Assembly (NCBI RefSeq): GCF_003367905.1
Contig: NZ_CP029462.1
Location: forward strand, 2,418,001 to 2,482,000
Reading direction: 5' to 3'
Origin: Megasphaera stantonii
GTDB lineage: Bacteria > Bacillota > Negativicutes > Veillonellales > Megasphaeraceae
Length of the DNA: 64,000 nt
Below the pieces are notes generated by a model, which was not told the origin of the DNA, searched no databases, and worked only from the letters and a program-made list of their open reading frames with translations. The position numbers were made by a program, and so were the translations under genes. Positions 52,004 to 61,230 of the stretch are shown one piece after another; the stretch's first letter is position 1; each line of letters starts with the position of its first letter.

Positions 52004-52924
52004 TTGTTTTCGTTAGGTAAAAAAAGCGTCGTCATCGTGCTGATTCTCTTTGTCCTCATCGCCGTCGTCGGCTGGGCCTGGCGGCAGCGCGAATCGCTGC
52101 CCTTCGTAGCCAAGCCGCTGCAGATGGCGGCGGCTCCCTTTGAATACGGGGCGAGCCGTATCATGAATTCGTTGGCGTCGGCTTTTCACATCGTCGATAT
52201 TAGTTTAAAGAACCGCATTGAATGGGAAGCGCTGGAACGGGAAAACGCCGAGCTCAAGAGCCGCACCGTCGACTACGACGAACTGGTGGCCGAAAACGAC
52301 CGCCTGCGCCAGCTCCTCGACTTCCGCGCGTCCCACGGCCAATACCAGCTGGCTGCCGCAGTCGTCATTTCCCGCGATTACGGCACGTGGAGCAACACGA
52401 TGATCATCGACGCCGGCACGAACGAAGGCGTAGCCAAGGACATGCCCGTCATTACGCCGAGCGGCGTTGTCGGCTTCATCAGCGAGGCCTATCCCCATTC
52501 GGCCCGCGTCCAGCTCCTGACGGACCCGCGCACCAGCATCGGCGCTATCGTACAGCGGCCGGAATCGCGCGTATCGTCCGTCGTCCGCGGCAACGGCAAC
52601 GTGCCGTCAGAACCGCAGTTCGTCAACATCGCCAAAGACGCGGATATTCTGGAGGGCGATACCCTCGTCACGTCGGGCTTCGGTTCCATTTATCCCAAGG
52701 GATTGTACGTCGGTACTATCGTGTCGATTCACCAGAACGACAACGATTTCGTCAAATACGCCGTCATCCGTCCCAGCGTCGACTTCTCCAAGCTGGAAGA
52801 AGTATTCGTCATCTTGAAATCGTCTGATACCGGTTCGTACGACAAGCCCGGCGTCGCGCCGAAGCTCGTTCCCCAGACGAACCGCGATAAAGTAGAAGGA
52901 ATCAAAGGAGCGGCAGCCTTATGA
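52004..52924 (+). CDS. mreC: Rod shape-determining protein MreC
   Basis: Periplasmic scaffold that activates PBP2. It has 306 residues: one helix (about 8-25), a coiled coil (about 65-100; LERENAELKSR), then the beta-barrel domains with VVISRDYGTWSNTMIIDAGTNEG. The TTG start is preceded by AGGAGGAG, which lies at the end of mreB. The stop overlaps mreD as ATGA. Confidence 0.95.
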   Translation: MFSLGKKSVVIVLILFVLIAVVGWAWRQRESLPFVAKPLQMAAAPFEYGASRIMNSLASAFHIVDISLKNRIEWEALERENAELKSRTVDYDELVAENDRLRQLLDFRASHGQYQLAAAVVISRDYGTWSNTMIIDAGTNEGVAKDMPVITPSGVVGFISEAYPHSARVQLLTDPRTSIGAIVQRPESRVSSVVRGNGNVPSEPQFVNIAKDADILEGDTLVTSGFGSIYPKGLYVGTIVSIHQNDNDFVKYAVIRPSVDFSKLEEVFVILKSSDTGSYDKPGVAPKLVPQTNRDKVEGIKGAAAL

Positions 52925-53430
52925 AAAAGCTGAGTTGCCTTATGACGGCGTTCATCGTATTCATCCTGCAAAGCTCCGTCCTGCCCTTTATATGCGACGG
53001 CATTACCCAGCCGAACCTCGTATTTCTTTTCGTCGTCCTCATGGCCCTTCATCACGGCCAGCGCGTCGGTGTCGTTACGGCTCTGATAGGCGGCGTCTGC
53101 CAGGATGTGGTAATCGGCAATTTCCTGGGCGTCCACCTGCTGCCGTATCTCGTCATCGCCTTTGCCTGCAGCTACATAGGCCGCGGCATCGACAAGGACC
53201 AGTGGATACTGACGGAGCTCATCGTCCTGGGCGCGACGGAGTGCTGCCTGATTCTGACCTGCGCCGTCCTGTTTATTTCCGGCCAGTTCATCAACGGGGC
53301 GTCCTATTTGTTTGAATTCAGTATTCCCATGCTGGCATACCACGGCATACTGGCCCTGCCGGTAGACCGCGTCGTTTGGCGGCTGCGCCGCGACGAGTTG
53401 TACTACGGCCACATGGGATATCGTTGGTAG
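52921..53430 (+). CDS. mreD: Rod shape-determining protein MreD
   Basis: Small polytopic membrane subunit of the elongasome, 169 residues with about five helices. Sequence conservation in this family is low; the call rests on size, the hydrophobic pattern, the helix GGVCQDVVIGNFLGVHLL that is common in MreD, and position between mreC and PBP2. It overlaps mreC by 4 bases. Confidence 0.9.
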   Translation: MKKLSCLMTAFIVFILQSSVLPFICDGITQPNLVFLFVVLMALHHGQRVGVVTALIGGVCQDVVIGNFLGVHLLPYLVIAFACSYIGRGIDKDQWILTELIVLGATECCLILTCAVLFISGQFINGASYLFEFSIPMLAYHGILALPVDRVVWRLRRDELYYGHMGYRW

Positions 53431-53446
53431 ATGGAGGAACGCGCAG

Positions 53447-55318
53447 ATGCTTGAAGCGTTAATGAAAAAAAAGAGCGATGACGGCCGCTTCCGGTATTTG
53501 TATTGGATTATCATCGCTATCTTCGCCATACTGGTCTGCCGGCTGGCCTATTTGCAGCTCGTAGAAGGGGAGTATTACCACTCCCTGGCCGAAGGGAACC
53601 GGCTGCGGGCTGTCCCCATCGCGGCCATGCGCGGCGTCATGTACGACCGCAACGGCCAGATTCTCGTCGGCTCGCGGCCCAGCTTCATGGTGACCTACGT
53701 GCCGACGAAGGACGGCATGTCCGACGCGGAGCTGAGCGAATTGTCGCAGCTGCTGAATATCCCGGAAGCCAAGCTGCGGGAAAAAATAGAAAAAGTAAAG
53801 AGCTCCTATATCCCGACGGTTTTGGCCAACGACCTGACTCAGGATATCGTCACTAAAATTGAAGAACGGCGCAACGAGCTGCCGGGGATTTCCATCGACG
53901 TCCAGCCTATCCGCTACTATCCGTACAACGAAATGGCCGCTCAGATTTTCGGCTACGTCGGACAGATAGACGAGGATGACCAGAAGCGTCTCGAAGGGCA
54001 GGAGGGCGTGTCCAATATCACCCAGATCGGCCGGGCCGGCCTGGAAGCGTACTATGACGACCTGCTCCGCGGCAAGGACGGCGGCCGGCAGGTCGAAGTC
54101 GACGCTACGGGCAGCCCGGTCAAGGAAATGGAACGAAAGAATCCCGTAGCCGGCCACAATATTCATTTGACTATCGACCTGAACCTGCAGCAGGCGGCAG
54201 AAAAGGCTATGGATGCCCAGATTGCCAACGGCATCGGCACGGCGGGCATCGCTATGGTCGCCTTAGACCCCAATACGGGAGCCGTGCTGGCTATGGCCAG
54301 CCGCCCGTCGTATAATCCGAACTGGTTTACCCGGGGGATTACGGAAGCCGAATGGTCTCAGATCAACGACAATCCCTATCACCCCATGGAAAACCGGGCC
54401 ATTGCCGGCGAATATCCGCCGGGCTCGCCCTTTAAGATTATTACCGGCGCCGCCGCCTTGGAATTGAAAAAGGTTACGCCTGACGAATTGATCTTCGACA
54501 GCGGCCGCCACTGGCTCGTAGACATGCGCAACGCCGGCGGCGAAGCCCTGGGCTGGATTAACTTTACTGAAGCTTTGTCCAAGTCGGACAACGTATATTT
54601 CTATGAAATGGGCCGGCGCGTCGGCATCGACAAGCTGGCGGAATACGCGGCCATGTTCGGCATGGGCAAGAAGACGGGCATCGACCTGCGCGGCGAATCA
54701 TCGGGCCTCATTGCCAGCGAGAAATACAAGATGGATACCTTTGACGAAGACTGGTATCTGGGCGATACGTTCAACTCGGCTATCGGCCAGGGCTTTCAGC
54801 TCGTCACGCCTCTTCAGGCGGCCCTGATCGTCAGCGAAGTGGCCAACGGCGGCATCCAGTACCGTCCCTTTTTGGTCAGCCGCATCGACAACCTCGACGG
54901 CACGCCCTATAAGATTTTTGCGCCGGAGCAAATCGGCACCCTGTCCATTTCCCGGTCGACGCTGGATTTGATCCGCGAAGGCATGCGCAACGTTACGGAA
55001 GAGGGGACGGCGGGATATATCTTCGCCGATTTCCCCATCCAGGTCGCCGGCAAGACCGGCACGGCCGAAAACTACAGCGGCCAGGACCACGGCTGGTTCG
55101 TGGCCTACGCGCCCTTCGACCATCCGCGCATCGTCATCGCTGTTCTCGTTGAACAGGGCGGGTACGGTTCCAGCGCGTCCGCGCCGATTGTTAAGGAAAT
55201 GCTGGAAGAATTTTTCCACGTCGGCAAATACGCCGCCGGCATGCCGAAGGACGAAGAGAAGGACCAGAAGGCAGGCGCCGACGGAGCGGCGGCCCAGGAC
55301 GCCGAGCCGGCAGAATAG
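53447..55318 (+). CDS. mrdA: Penicillin-binding protein 2 (elongasome transpeptidase)
   Basis: Class B PBP that crosslinks side-wall peptidoglycan with RodA. It has 623 residues: one membrane anchor (about 22-42), a dimerisation domain with RGVMYDRNGQIL, and a transpeptidase domain with SxxK at S327 (SPFK), SDN near 379-381 and KTG near 536-538. A charged tail of about 25 residues ends the protein. A GGAGG site precedes the ATG. It sits between mreD and the MinD-like gene. Confidence 0.95.
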   Translation: MLEALMKKKSDDGRFRYLYWIIIAIFAILVCRLAYLQLVEGEYYHSLAEGNRLRAVPIAAMRGVMYDRNGQILVGSRPSFMVTYVPTKDGMSDAELSELSQLLNIPEAKLREKIEKVKSSYIPTVLANDLTQDIVTKIEERRNELPGISIDVQPIRYYPYNEMAAQIFGYVGQIDEDDQKRLEGQEGVSNITQIGRAGLEAYYDDLLRGKDGGRQVEVDATGSPVKEMERKNPVAGHNIHLTIDLNLQQAAEKAMDAQIANGIGTAGIAMVALDPNTGAVLAMASRPSYNPNWFTRGITEAEWSQINDNPYHPMENRAIAGEYPPGSPFKIITGAAALELKKVTPDELIFDSGRHWLVDMRNAGGEALGWINFTEALSKSDNVYFYEMGRRVGIDKLAEYAAMFGMGKKTGIDLRGESSGLIASEKYKMDTFDEDWYLGDTFNSAIGQGFQLVTPLQAALIVSEVANGGIQYRPFLVSRIDNLDGTPYKIFAPEQIGTLSISRSTLDLIREGMRNVTEEGTAGYIFADFPIQVAGKTGTAENYSGQDHGWFVAYAPFDHPRIVIAVLVEQGGYGSSASAPIVKEMLEEFFHVGKYAAGMPKDEEKDQKAGADGAAAQDAEPAE

Positions 55319-55357
55319 GATTTGTAATTTCGTATTGTACAGAAAGGAGTCGTTCTC

Positions 55358-56362
55358 ATGTCAACCATCATAGCTATCGCCTCGGGTAAGGGCGGCGTCG
55401 GCAAGACGCTGGTCACGGCCTCCCTGGCTATCGCCCTGCAGCGCCGCGGCCATTCCGTACTGGCCGTCGACGCCGATATGGGCCTGCGCAACTTAGATCT
55501 CATGTTTGGCATGCAGGACGACGTCCTGTACGATATAGGCGACGTCATCAAGGGACGCTGCCGCGCCGGCGAAGCCGTCATGACTGTTGCCGGCAAGCTG
55601 GACTTTTTAGCGGCCAGCCAGAAGCATACGTGGGAAAAAATCGACGCGCCGACGTACCATTATATCGTCGAAACCTTATCTAAAGACTACGACTATACCC
55701 TCATCGACTGTCCGCCGGGGCGGGGGCGGGCCTACAAGGACGCCACGGCCATTGCCGACCGCATTTTCTTCGTCGTCGAGCCGACGTGGTCGTCTATGCG
55801 CGACGCCGCCCGGGTCATGCAGTTCTGCAACAAGCGCAAGCGCTTCAATTACGACGTGCTGTTCAATAATTTCTACAGCGGCGTACCCGGCTATGTGCCG
55901 GTGCAGGATATGCTGCAGATTTTAAATCCCGAAACCGTCGCCGGCATTCTGCCTCACGACCCAGCGGTACACCTGGCTGCCCACGAGGGCTGCCTCCTGC
56001 ACGCGGCGGAGACTCCCTTTATGAAGGCCCTGGCTCAGACGGCGGCTTACGTCGAAGGGGGAGCGGCTCCGGACATCGGCAGCCTGACGGCCCTGCTGCC
56101 GACGGTGGAAGGAGCCGGCGCAGAGGAAAAAGAAAGCTTGCCCGTTGCTGACGAGGAAGAAAAAGAATCTCTCGGCTGCATGAAGGCTCTGGCCGTAGCG
56201 GAGCTGCAGAAAGCGGCGGCTATTCTGAACGGCACGGCGGCCGAGCCTGAAGAAGAACCAGAAGAAGACGCGGCAGACGAGGATATGCCTCGCCGGCCCA
56301 AGGGCCTGTCCCTGCGGCGGCGGCGCGACCAGTCTGCAGCTTGGCGACATTATCGCCGATAG
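55358..56362 (+). CDS. MinD-like ParA/MinD family ATPase with charged tail
   Basis: Deviant Walker A ATPase of 334 residues. The ATPase core (about 1-245) is MinD-like: KGGVGKT (10-16), DADMGLRNLDLMFG and IDCPPG. MinD normally ends near residue 265 with a short amphipathic membrane helix. This protein instead has about 80 extra residues: a glutamate-rich stretch (EEPEEDAADEDM) and then a basic end (RRPKGLSLRRRRD). The minC and minE genes often beside minD in this cluster are missing. It may still place the septum, or may have a new job; both are inference. An AAAGGAG site precedes the ATG. Confidence 0.82.
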   Translation: MSTIIAIASGKGGVGKTLVTASLAIALQRRGHSVLAVDADMGLRNLDLMFGMQDDVLYDIGDVIKGRCRAGEAVMTVAGKLDFLAASQKHTWEKIDAPTYHYIVETLSKDYDYTLIDCPPGRGRAYKDATAIADRIFFVVEPTWSSMRDAARVMQFCNKRKRFNYDVLFNNFYSGVPGYVPVQDMLQILNPETVAGILPHDPAVHLAAHEGCLLHAAETPFMKALAQTAAYVEGGAAPDIGSLTALLPTVEGAGAEEKESLPVADEEEKESLGCMKALAVAELQKAAAILNGTAAEPEEEPEEDAADEDMPRRPKGLSLRRRRDQSAAWRHYRR

Positions 56363-56374
56363 GAGTTCCTATAT

Positions 56375-57475
56375 ATGTTGAAACGAGAATGGAAAAATTT
56401 AGATAAAGTGCTGCTCGTCATAAGCTTCCTTATCATAGGCGTCAGCTTATGCATTATCGGCAGCGCCACGCACATTAACAAAGGCATTATCAATTACGAT
56501 TTCGTCATCCGTCAGGGCATAGGGTTTATCATCAATTTGGCCCTGGTCCTGTTTTTCTGCCACTACGATTACACGCGGCTCAAGCGCTTCGCCAAGCCCT
56601 TGTACGTCGTCAACCTGCTCATGCTGCTGGCCGTTATGTTTGTCGGCACGTCGGCCTTAGGGGCCCAGCGGTGGATTCAGATCGGGCCGATTACGGTGCA
56701 GCCGTCGGAATTTGCCAAGATCATCATGATCGTCTGCACGGCGGCCCTGCTGTCGGAACGGGTCGGCCAGCTCAATACGTTCCGCAGCGTCCTGCCTGTC
56801 GGCTTATTCATCGGCATCCCCTTCCTGCTCGTATTGAAGCAGCCCGACTTGGGGACGAGCCTCGTCTTTTTAGCTATCGGCCTGGGCATGGTATTTGTAT
56901 CGCGCATCAAGCTGTCCCTGCTGCGCAATATCGCCGCCGTCGGCGTCATCCTGGCGCCTATTGGCTGGCACTTCCTGAAGGATTACCAGAAGGCCCGCAT
57001 TACCGTATTTTTGGACCCCAACGCCGACCCCTTCGGCGCGGGCTATCATATCATCCAGTCTAAAATTGCCATCGGCTCGGGCATGCTTTTTGGCAAGGGC
57101 CTGTTTCAGGGCTCCCAGAGCCAGCTGAACTTCCTGCCGGAAAACCATACGGACTTCATCTTTTCCGTTATCGGCGAAGAGCTGGGCTTTTTAGGCTGCG
57201 TATTTCTGCTGTTTTTGTATTTCGTCCTTATTTACCGCGGCCTCATGATCGCCAAGGAGTGCAAGGACCCCTTCGGCATGCTTTTGGCTACAGGCGTCAT
57301 TTCCATGTGGACCTTCCAGATTCTGGTCAACGTCGGCATGACCTGCGGCATCATGCCGGTCACGGGGATTCCGCTGCCCTTTATGAGCTACGGCGTCAGC
57401 GCCCTGACGACCAATATGGTAGGCCTGGGTATTTTGCTCAGCGTGTACATGCGCCAGCAGACTATGATTTTTTAG
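56375..57475 (+). CDS. rodA: Peptidoglycan glycosyltransferase RodA (SEDS family)
   Basis: SEDS glycan polymerase of the elongasome, partner of the PBP2 encoded two genes upstream. It has 366 residues with about ten helices. The conserved loop features are GAQRWIQIGPITVQPSEFAKI and, near the end, GIPLPFMSYGVSAL; the large loop contains NFLPENHTDFIFSVIGEELG with the catalytic aspartate. An AGGAG site precedes the ATG. Only 12 bases separate it from the MinD-like gene. Confidence 0.95.
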   Translation: MLKREWKNLDKVLLVISFLIIGVSLCIIGSATHINKGIINYDFVIRQGIGFIINLALVLFFCHYDYTRLKRFAKPLYVVNLLMLLAVMFVGTSALGAQRWIQIGPITVQPSEFAKIIMIVCTAALLSERVGQLNTFRSVLPVGLFIGIPFLLVLKQPDLGTSLVFLAIGLGMVFVSRIKLSLLRNIAAVGVILAPIGWHFLKDYQKARITVFLDPNADPFGAGYHIIQSKIAIGSGMLFGKGLFQGSQSQLNFLPENHTDFIFSVIGEELGFLGCVFLLFLYFVLIYRGLMIAKECKDPFGMLLATGVISMWTFQILVNVGMTCGIMPVTGIPLPFMSYGVSALTTNMVGLGILLSVYMRQQTMIF

Positions 57476-57493
57476 CGATTAGGAGGAAATTCA

Positions 57494-59383
57494 GTGTCCC
57501 GTACTGTTTCGATAGATCCGATTTTGCTCAGCAAGGTCAGCAAGCCGGCCCGCTATGTCGGCGGCGAATGGAACAGCGTCGTCAAGAGCCACGACGACGT
57601 AAAGCTGACCGTTGCCTATTGTTTTCCCGACGTATATGAAGTAGCCATGAGTCATTTAGGTCTGCGCATTCTCTACGCCCTGCTCAACGAGCGGGACGAC
57701 GTGGCGGCCGAGCGCGTCTACGCGCCGTGGCCCGACATGGAAGAGGTCATGCGCCAGAAGGGCTATCCCCTCTTTTCCCTGGAAACGAAGACGCCCGTCG
57801 CCGATTTCGACATGGTCGGCTTCACCCTCCAGTATGAAATGAGCTTTACCAATATCCTGAATATGCTGGATCTGGCCGGTATTCCCCTTTTTTCCAAGGA
57901 CAGGGGAGAGGATATGCCCCTCGTCGCTGCCGGCGGCCCCTGTGCCTACAATGCCGAGCCGTTGGCCGATTACGTCGACGTTTTCTTCCTCGGCGAATCG
58001 GAAGAGTCGACGCAGCTGACGGCCGATACGATCATCGCCTGGAAGGAGCAGGGCAAGCCCGGCGGCAAGAAGGGGCTGCTGAAGCAGCTGGCCCAGCAGC
58101 AGGGAAACTATGTGCCGGCCTTTTACGACGCCCAGTATGACGAGCAGGGGAATTTCCTGGGGCTCGTGCCGACGGAGGCAGAAGCGAAGGAACACATTGA
58201 AAAATGCGTCGTCGCCGACATGGAGCACGCCTTTTTCCCGACGAAGCCCCTCGTGCCGAATATCGACATCGTCCACAACCGGGCCGTCCTCGAACTGTTC
58301 CGCGGCTGCAGCCGGGGATGCCGGTTCTGCCAGGCCGGCATGCTGTACCGTCCCGTCCGGGAAAAATCGCCGCAGCGCCTCGTACAGCTGGCGAAGGAAA
58401 TCGTCGCCAATTCCGGCTATGACGAAATCTCCCTCATGAGCCTCAGCTCAGCCGACTATTCCTGTCTGCCCGAGCTGGTCGACATGCTGCTGGATGAGTT
58501 TAAGGATCAGAAGGTCAGCGTCAGCCTGCCGTCGCTGCGCGTCGACAGCTTTTCCGTCGATATTGCCAAGAAAGTCCAGCAGGTCCGCAAGAGCGGCCTG
58601 ACCTTCGCGCCCGAAGCGGGGACGCAGCGCCTCCGCGACGTCATCAACAAGGGCGTGACGGAAGAAAATCTCCTGAAGGCCTGTGAAAACGCCTTCCAAA
58701 ACGGCTGGTCTACCGTCAAACTATATTTCATGATGGGCTTGCCGACAGAGACGGACGAAGATTTGGCCGGTATTGCCGACCTGGCTTATAAGGTGCTGAA
58801 TCTGTACCGCACGGTGACAAAGAAGAACAACGGCAGGGTCACTGTGTCCGTGTCGAGCTTCGTACCCAAGTCCCACACGGCCTTCCAATGGTTCGGACAG
58901 CTTCCCGTTGAAGAAATTCAGCGCAAGCAGGCCTATTTGAAGAGCCTTATTCGGGACAAGCACATTTCGTACCACTACCACGACGCCAAGACGGGCTATT
59001 TGGAAGCGACCTTCGCCCGCGGCGACCGCCGCATGGGTCAGGTGCTCTACGAAGCGTGGAAGCTGGGCTGTAAATTCGACGGCTGGACGGAGCTGTTCGA
59101 CTACGACAAGTGGATGGAAGCCTTTGCCAAAGCCGGCGTCGATCCTGATTACTTCGCCGCCCGCCAGCGCGATGTGAACGAGCCCCTGCCGTGGGACCAC
59201 CTGAGCAACGGCGCGTCCAAGGCCTTCCTCCAGCGGGAATGGCAGAAGGCCGTCGGCGGAGAGCTGACTCACGACTGCCGTCATCTGAGCTGCACGGGAT
59301 GCGGCGTATGCCCGAATTTAGGCGTAGAAATCATCGATAGAAAGGAAGGTGCCGGCCGTGGAAAGACTGCGTTTAGCTGTTAA
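57494..59383 (+). CDS. B12-binding-type radical SAM protein, TIGR03960 family
   Basis: Radical SAM protein of 629 residues with an amino-terminal cobalamin-binding-like region (about 20-190). The cluster motif is CSRGCRFCQAG near 272-282, with the pattern CxxxCxxC. A carboxy-terminal CTGCGVC cluster near 610 may hold a second metal site. The family is almost always beside a TIGR03936 gene, as here; the two overlap by 26 bases and are sometimes fused. Its substrate is unknown. The GTG start follows an AGGAGG site. Confidence 0.92.
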   Translation: MSRTVSIDPILLSKVSKPARYVGGEWNSVVKSHDDVKLTVAYCFPDVYEVAMSHLGLRILYALLNERDDVAAERVYAPWPDMEEVMRQKGYPLFSLETKTPVADFDMVGFTLQYEMSFTNILNMLDLAGIPLFSKDRGEDMPLVAAGGPCAYNAEPLADYVDVFFLGESEESTQLTADTIIAWKEQGKPGGKKGLLKQLAQQQGNYVPAFYDAQYDEQGNFLGLVPTEAEAKEHIEKCVVADMEHAFFPTKPLVPNIDIVHNRAVLELFRGCSRGCRFCQAGMLYRPVREKSPQRLVQLAKEIVANSGYDEISLMSLSSADYSCLPELVDMLLDEFKDQKVSVSLPSLRVDSFSVDIAKKVQQVRKSGLTFAPEAGTQRLRDVINKGVTEENLLKACENAFQNGWSTVKLYFMMGLPTETDEDLAGIADLAYKVLNLYRTVTKKNNGRVTVSVSSFVPKSHTAFQWFGQLPVEEIQRKQAYLKSLIRDKHISYHYHDAKTGYLEATFARGDRRMGQVLYEAWKLGCKFDGWTELFDYDKWMEAFAKAGVDPDYFAARQRDVNEPLPWDHLSNGASKAFLQREWQKAVGGELTHDCRHLSCTGCGVCPNLGVEIIDRKEGAGRGKTAFSC

Positions 59384-60068
59384 AAAGGACGGGGCTCTGC
59401 AATTTTTGTCCCACCTGGATTTTGCCCGGGCCGTCCGCTACGTCATTATCAGGGCTCGCCTGCCTATAGCCTATTCCGAAGGCTTTAATCCCCATATGAA
59501 GCTGAGCTTCGCCTCGGCTCTCGGCGTCGGCGTAAGGGCCGACGAAGAGTATCTGGACATGGAGCTGCGCGAGCGCCTGCCTGTAAAAGACGTCGTCGAG
59601 CAGATGAACGCTCAGTCGCCGGACGGCTTTGTCGTCCTGGGCGGCAAATACGTCGACGCCAGAGCGCCTAAGCTCATGGCGATGGCCAATTACGCCGTGT
59701 ATCGCCTGACCGGCCCCGTACAGGCCGGATACGGCGACGACGCCCTTCAGAAGGCGCTGCAGGCCTTCAACGATGCCTCCGACGTCATGTACGAAAAGGT
59801 GTCGCCTAAGGATGCGCGCAAGGTGCGCCTCATCAACGTGAAGCATCACGTCGTCGAGCCTCTTTCCGGAAAGACCGACGGTGAAACGCTGACCCTGCGC
59901 GTCGGTATCCTGCAGACTGACGAAGGGGCTATCAAGCCTCAGCAGGTCTGGGAAGTGCTGGGCAAGCAGTTCGGCATTCCCTTGGATGCGGACATGATGC
60001 TGGCCCGCCGCATCGGCATATACCACCGCCGGGGCCGCAAAAACCAGTCCCTCTTTGAAACGATATAA
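59358..60068 (+). CDS. TIGR03936 (DUF2344) radical SAM-associated protein
   Basis: Partner of the preceding radical SAM protein, 236 residues, function unknown. The opening LRLAVKKDGALQFLSHLDFARAV and the following YSEGFNPHMKLSFASALGVGV are typical of the family. I chose the GTG at 59358, 8 bases from AGGAAGG; the GTG at 59349 overlaps that site. The usual next genes (rng, rplU) are absent; the transcript ends at a hairpin. Confidence 0.92.
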   Translation: MERLRLAVKKDGALQFLSHLDFARAVRYVIIRARLPIAYSEGFNPHMKLSFASALGVGVRADEEYLDMELRERLPVKDVVEQMNAQSPDGFVVLGGKYVDARAPKLMAMANYAVYRLTGPVQAGYGDDALQKALQAFNDASDVMYEKVSPKDARKVRLINVKHHVVEPLSGKTDGETLTLRVGILQTDEGAIKPQQVWEVLGKQFGIPLDADMMLARRIGIYHRRGRKNQSLFETI

Positions 60069-60077
60069 CCTCATGAA

Positions 60078-60124
60078 AAAAGCGCCCTGTCGGCAGCTCC
60101 GATATGCTGCGGCGAGGCGCTTTT
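60078..60124. terminator. Bidirectional terminator after the TIGR03936 gene
   Basis: AAAAGCGCC (60078-60086) pairs with GGCGCTTTT (60116-60124); a further GCAGC-type stem lies inside. It serves the converging AroD-like gene as well. Confidence 0.85.
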
Positions 60125-60137
60125 ATTTATATCTATG

Positions 60138-60869
60138 TCATTTTGCTTGAAGAACGCCGTGCAGTTCGGCGACGGACAGTTTGTCTTCCGTTTCTTCCGG
60201 CGCGGCGTAGAGGATAGGCGACGAGAAGGTGTTGCCGTTTTTGAGGGCTTCTTTCCCGTAGGAGCCTCTCGTTTCGATGATGAACTGCGTGTCCTCATGG
60301 ACGGCTTCGCAGCTGTGCAGGCATTCCATGATTTCCGCCAGCTCTTCGTCCGACTGGGGAGAGCAGATGATGTGGTAGGCGAAAATATCTTCCGATACGG
60401 CGGAGAACAGCTTGTCGGCAAAATCCGATTCTGAGAAGGGGCCGTCGCAGCGGATGGTGAGGATAGGCATGATGTCGGCTTCCGTCGCTTCGTCGGCCAG
60501 CTCGTCGATCTTGTCTATGTCCAGCGTCGATTCGATTTCCACGGCGTCGATGAGGCCCGTGCGGATGGCGAAAAATAAGATGTCGTAGTAGTCGTCCTGG
60601 GTCTGGTAATATTCCGGCAGCTCGGCCATGGGGCAGGAAAAGACGACCCGCTGGTCGCGGAGCGGACTGGTGATGAGGAGCAGGGCGTTGCCGATTTGGG
60701 AGAAATTGCTGACGCCGTTAAAGGTTGCGGCGTTGAATTCGATGACGTCAGCCGGATATTCCGACAAGGCGCGGACGGCGTCGCTGAGCTCTTCGATCGT
60801 TTCGCCGCGCAGGGTGAGGCAAAGCTGCGGATGGGACTCGCGCAGGTGCAGGCCCGGTAATTGAGACAT
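60138..60869 (-). CDS. Degenerate type I 3-dehydroquinate dehydratase (AroD)-like protein
   Basis: The 243 residues follow the class I dehydroquinase barrel from start to end: RVVFSCP where the family has FTcR, LIDAVEIEST where it has DyiDiEl, and KLSVAELHGVLQ where it ends in GQisv-like sequence. The key residues are gone. The ExR motif is IEFNAAT, the catalytic histidine region reads TIRCDGP, and the Schiff-base lysine region (normally DIvKiA) reads DIFAYHII. It is unlikely to dehydrate dehydroquinate. The frame is intact with a strong AAGGAGG site, so it is probably a kept non-catalytic protein rather than a pseudogene. Assignment is by pattern, not search. Confidence 0.7.
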   Translation of the reverse strand: MSQLPGLHLRESHPQLCLTLRGETIEELSDAVRALSEYPADVIEFNAATFNGVSNFSQIGNALLLITSPLRDQRVVFSCPMAELPEYYQTQDDYYDILFFAIRTGLIDAVEIESTLDIDKIDELADEATEADIMPILTIRCDGPFSESDFADKLFSAVSEDIFAYHIICSPQSDEELAEIMECLHSCEAVHEDTQFIIETRGSYGKEALKNGNTFSSPILYAAPEETEDKLSVAELHGVLQAK

Positions 60870-60900
60870 GACGATAACCTCCTTTTAAATGGCGGGATAT

Positions 60901-60926
60901 ACAAAAAGCAGCCTTTACGGCTGCTT
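60901..60926 (-). terminator. Terminator of tRNA-Arg
   Basis: AAGCAGCC (60906-60913) pairs with GGCTGCTT (60919-60926). The A-run at 60903-60907 gives a U-tail on the minus strand. Confidence 0.85.
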
Positions 60927-60932
60927 CATAGG

Positions 60933-61007
60933 TGGTGCGCCTAGTAGGATTCGAACCTACGCACCCGGTTCCGGAGACCGGTGCTCTATCCCCTGAGCTA
61001 TAGGCGC
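60933..61007 (-). tRNA. tRNA-Arg (anticodon CCG)
   Basis: Seventy-five bases including an encoded CCA. The acceptor stem is GCGCCTA with TAGGCGC, the D arm is GCTC...GAGC, the anticodon stem is CCGGT/ACCGG around CTCCGGA (anticodon CCG, reads CGG), and the T arm is GTAGG TTCGAAT CCTAC. It is a single tRNA with its own promoter and terminator. Confidence 0.95.
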
Positions 61008-61035
61008 ATGTATGGCTCTCGGCGAATACTTTACT

Positions 61036-61064
61036 AGTCTACCACGTTTTGCCGGAAAATACAA
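61036..61064 (-). promoter_or_regulatory. Promoter of tRNA-Arg
   Basis: On the minus strand: TTGTAT (61059-61064), a 17-base spacer, and TAGACT (61036-61041), about 29 bases before the mature tRNA. Confidence 0.65.
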
Positions 61065-61176
61065 GAGACAGATTCGCTTTTTGCTGAAACCGTTATTTTT
61101 ACGGTATATTTCCTAATATACTGGCGACAGTAAAAGGTTTAACTTAATAATTTTTTGTAAAATTTAAGAAATTCCC

Positions 61177-61205
61177 TTGCCAAGACGTTTTTCATGTGAT
61201 AATAT
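61177..61205 (+). promoter_or_regulatory. Promoter of the leucine operon
   Basis: TTGCCA (61177-61182), a 17-base spacer, and TAATAT (61200-61205). An overlapping GATAAT with a TGT extension (61195-61203) is an alternative. The AT-rich stretch 61065-61176 upstream holds a small ACCGT/ACGGT hairpin near 61089-61107 and nothing else I can identify. Confidence 0.6.
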
Positions 61206-61230
61206 ACACATCAACAAGTCAAAATAAAAA

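Noticed and set aside
60138-60869. Functional aroD
   Set aside because: The fold pattern fits, but the key catalytic lysine, histidine and ExR arginine are all replaced, so the catalytic name is not used.
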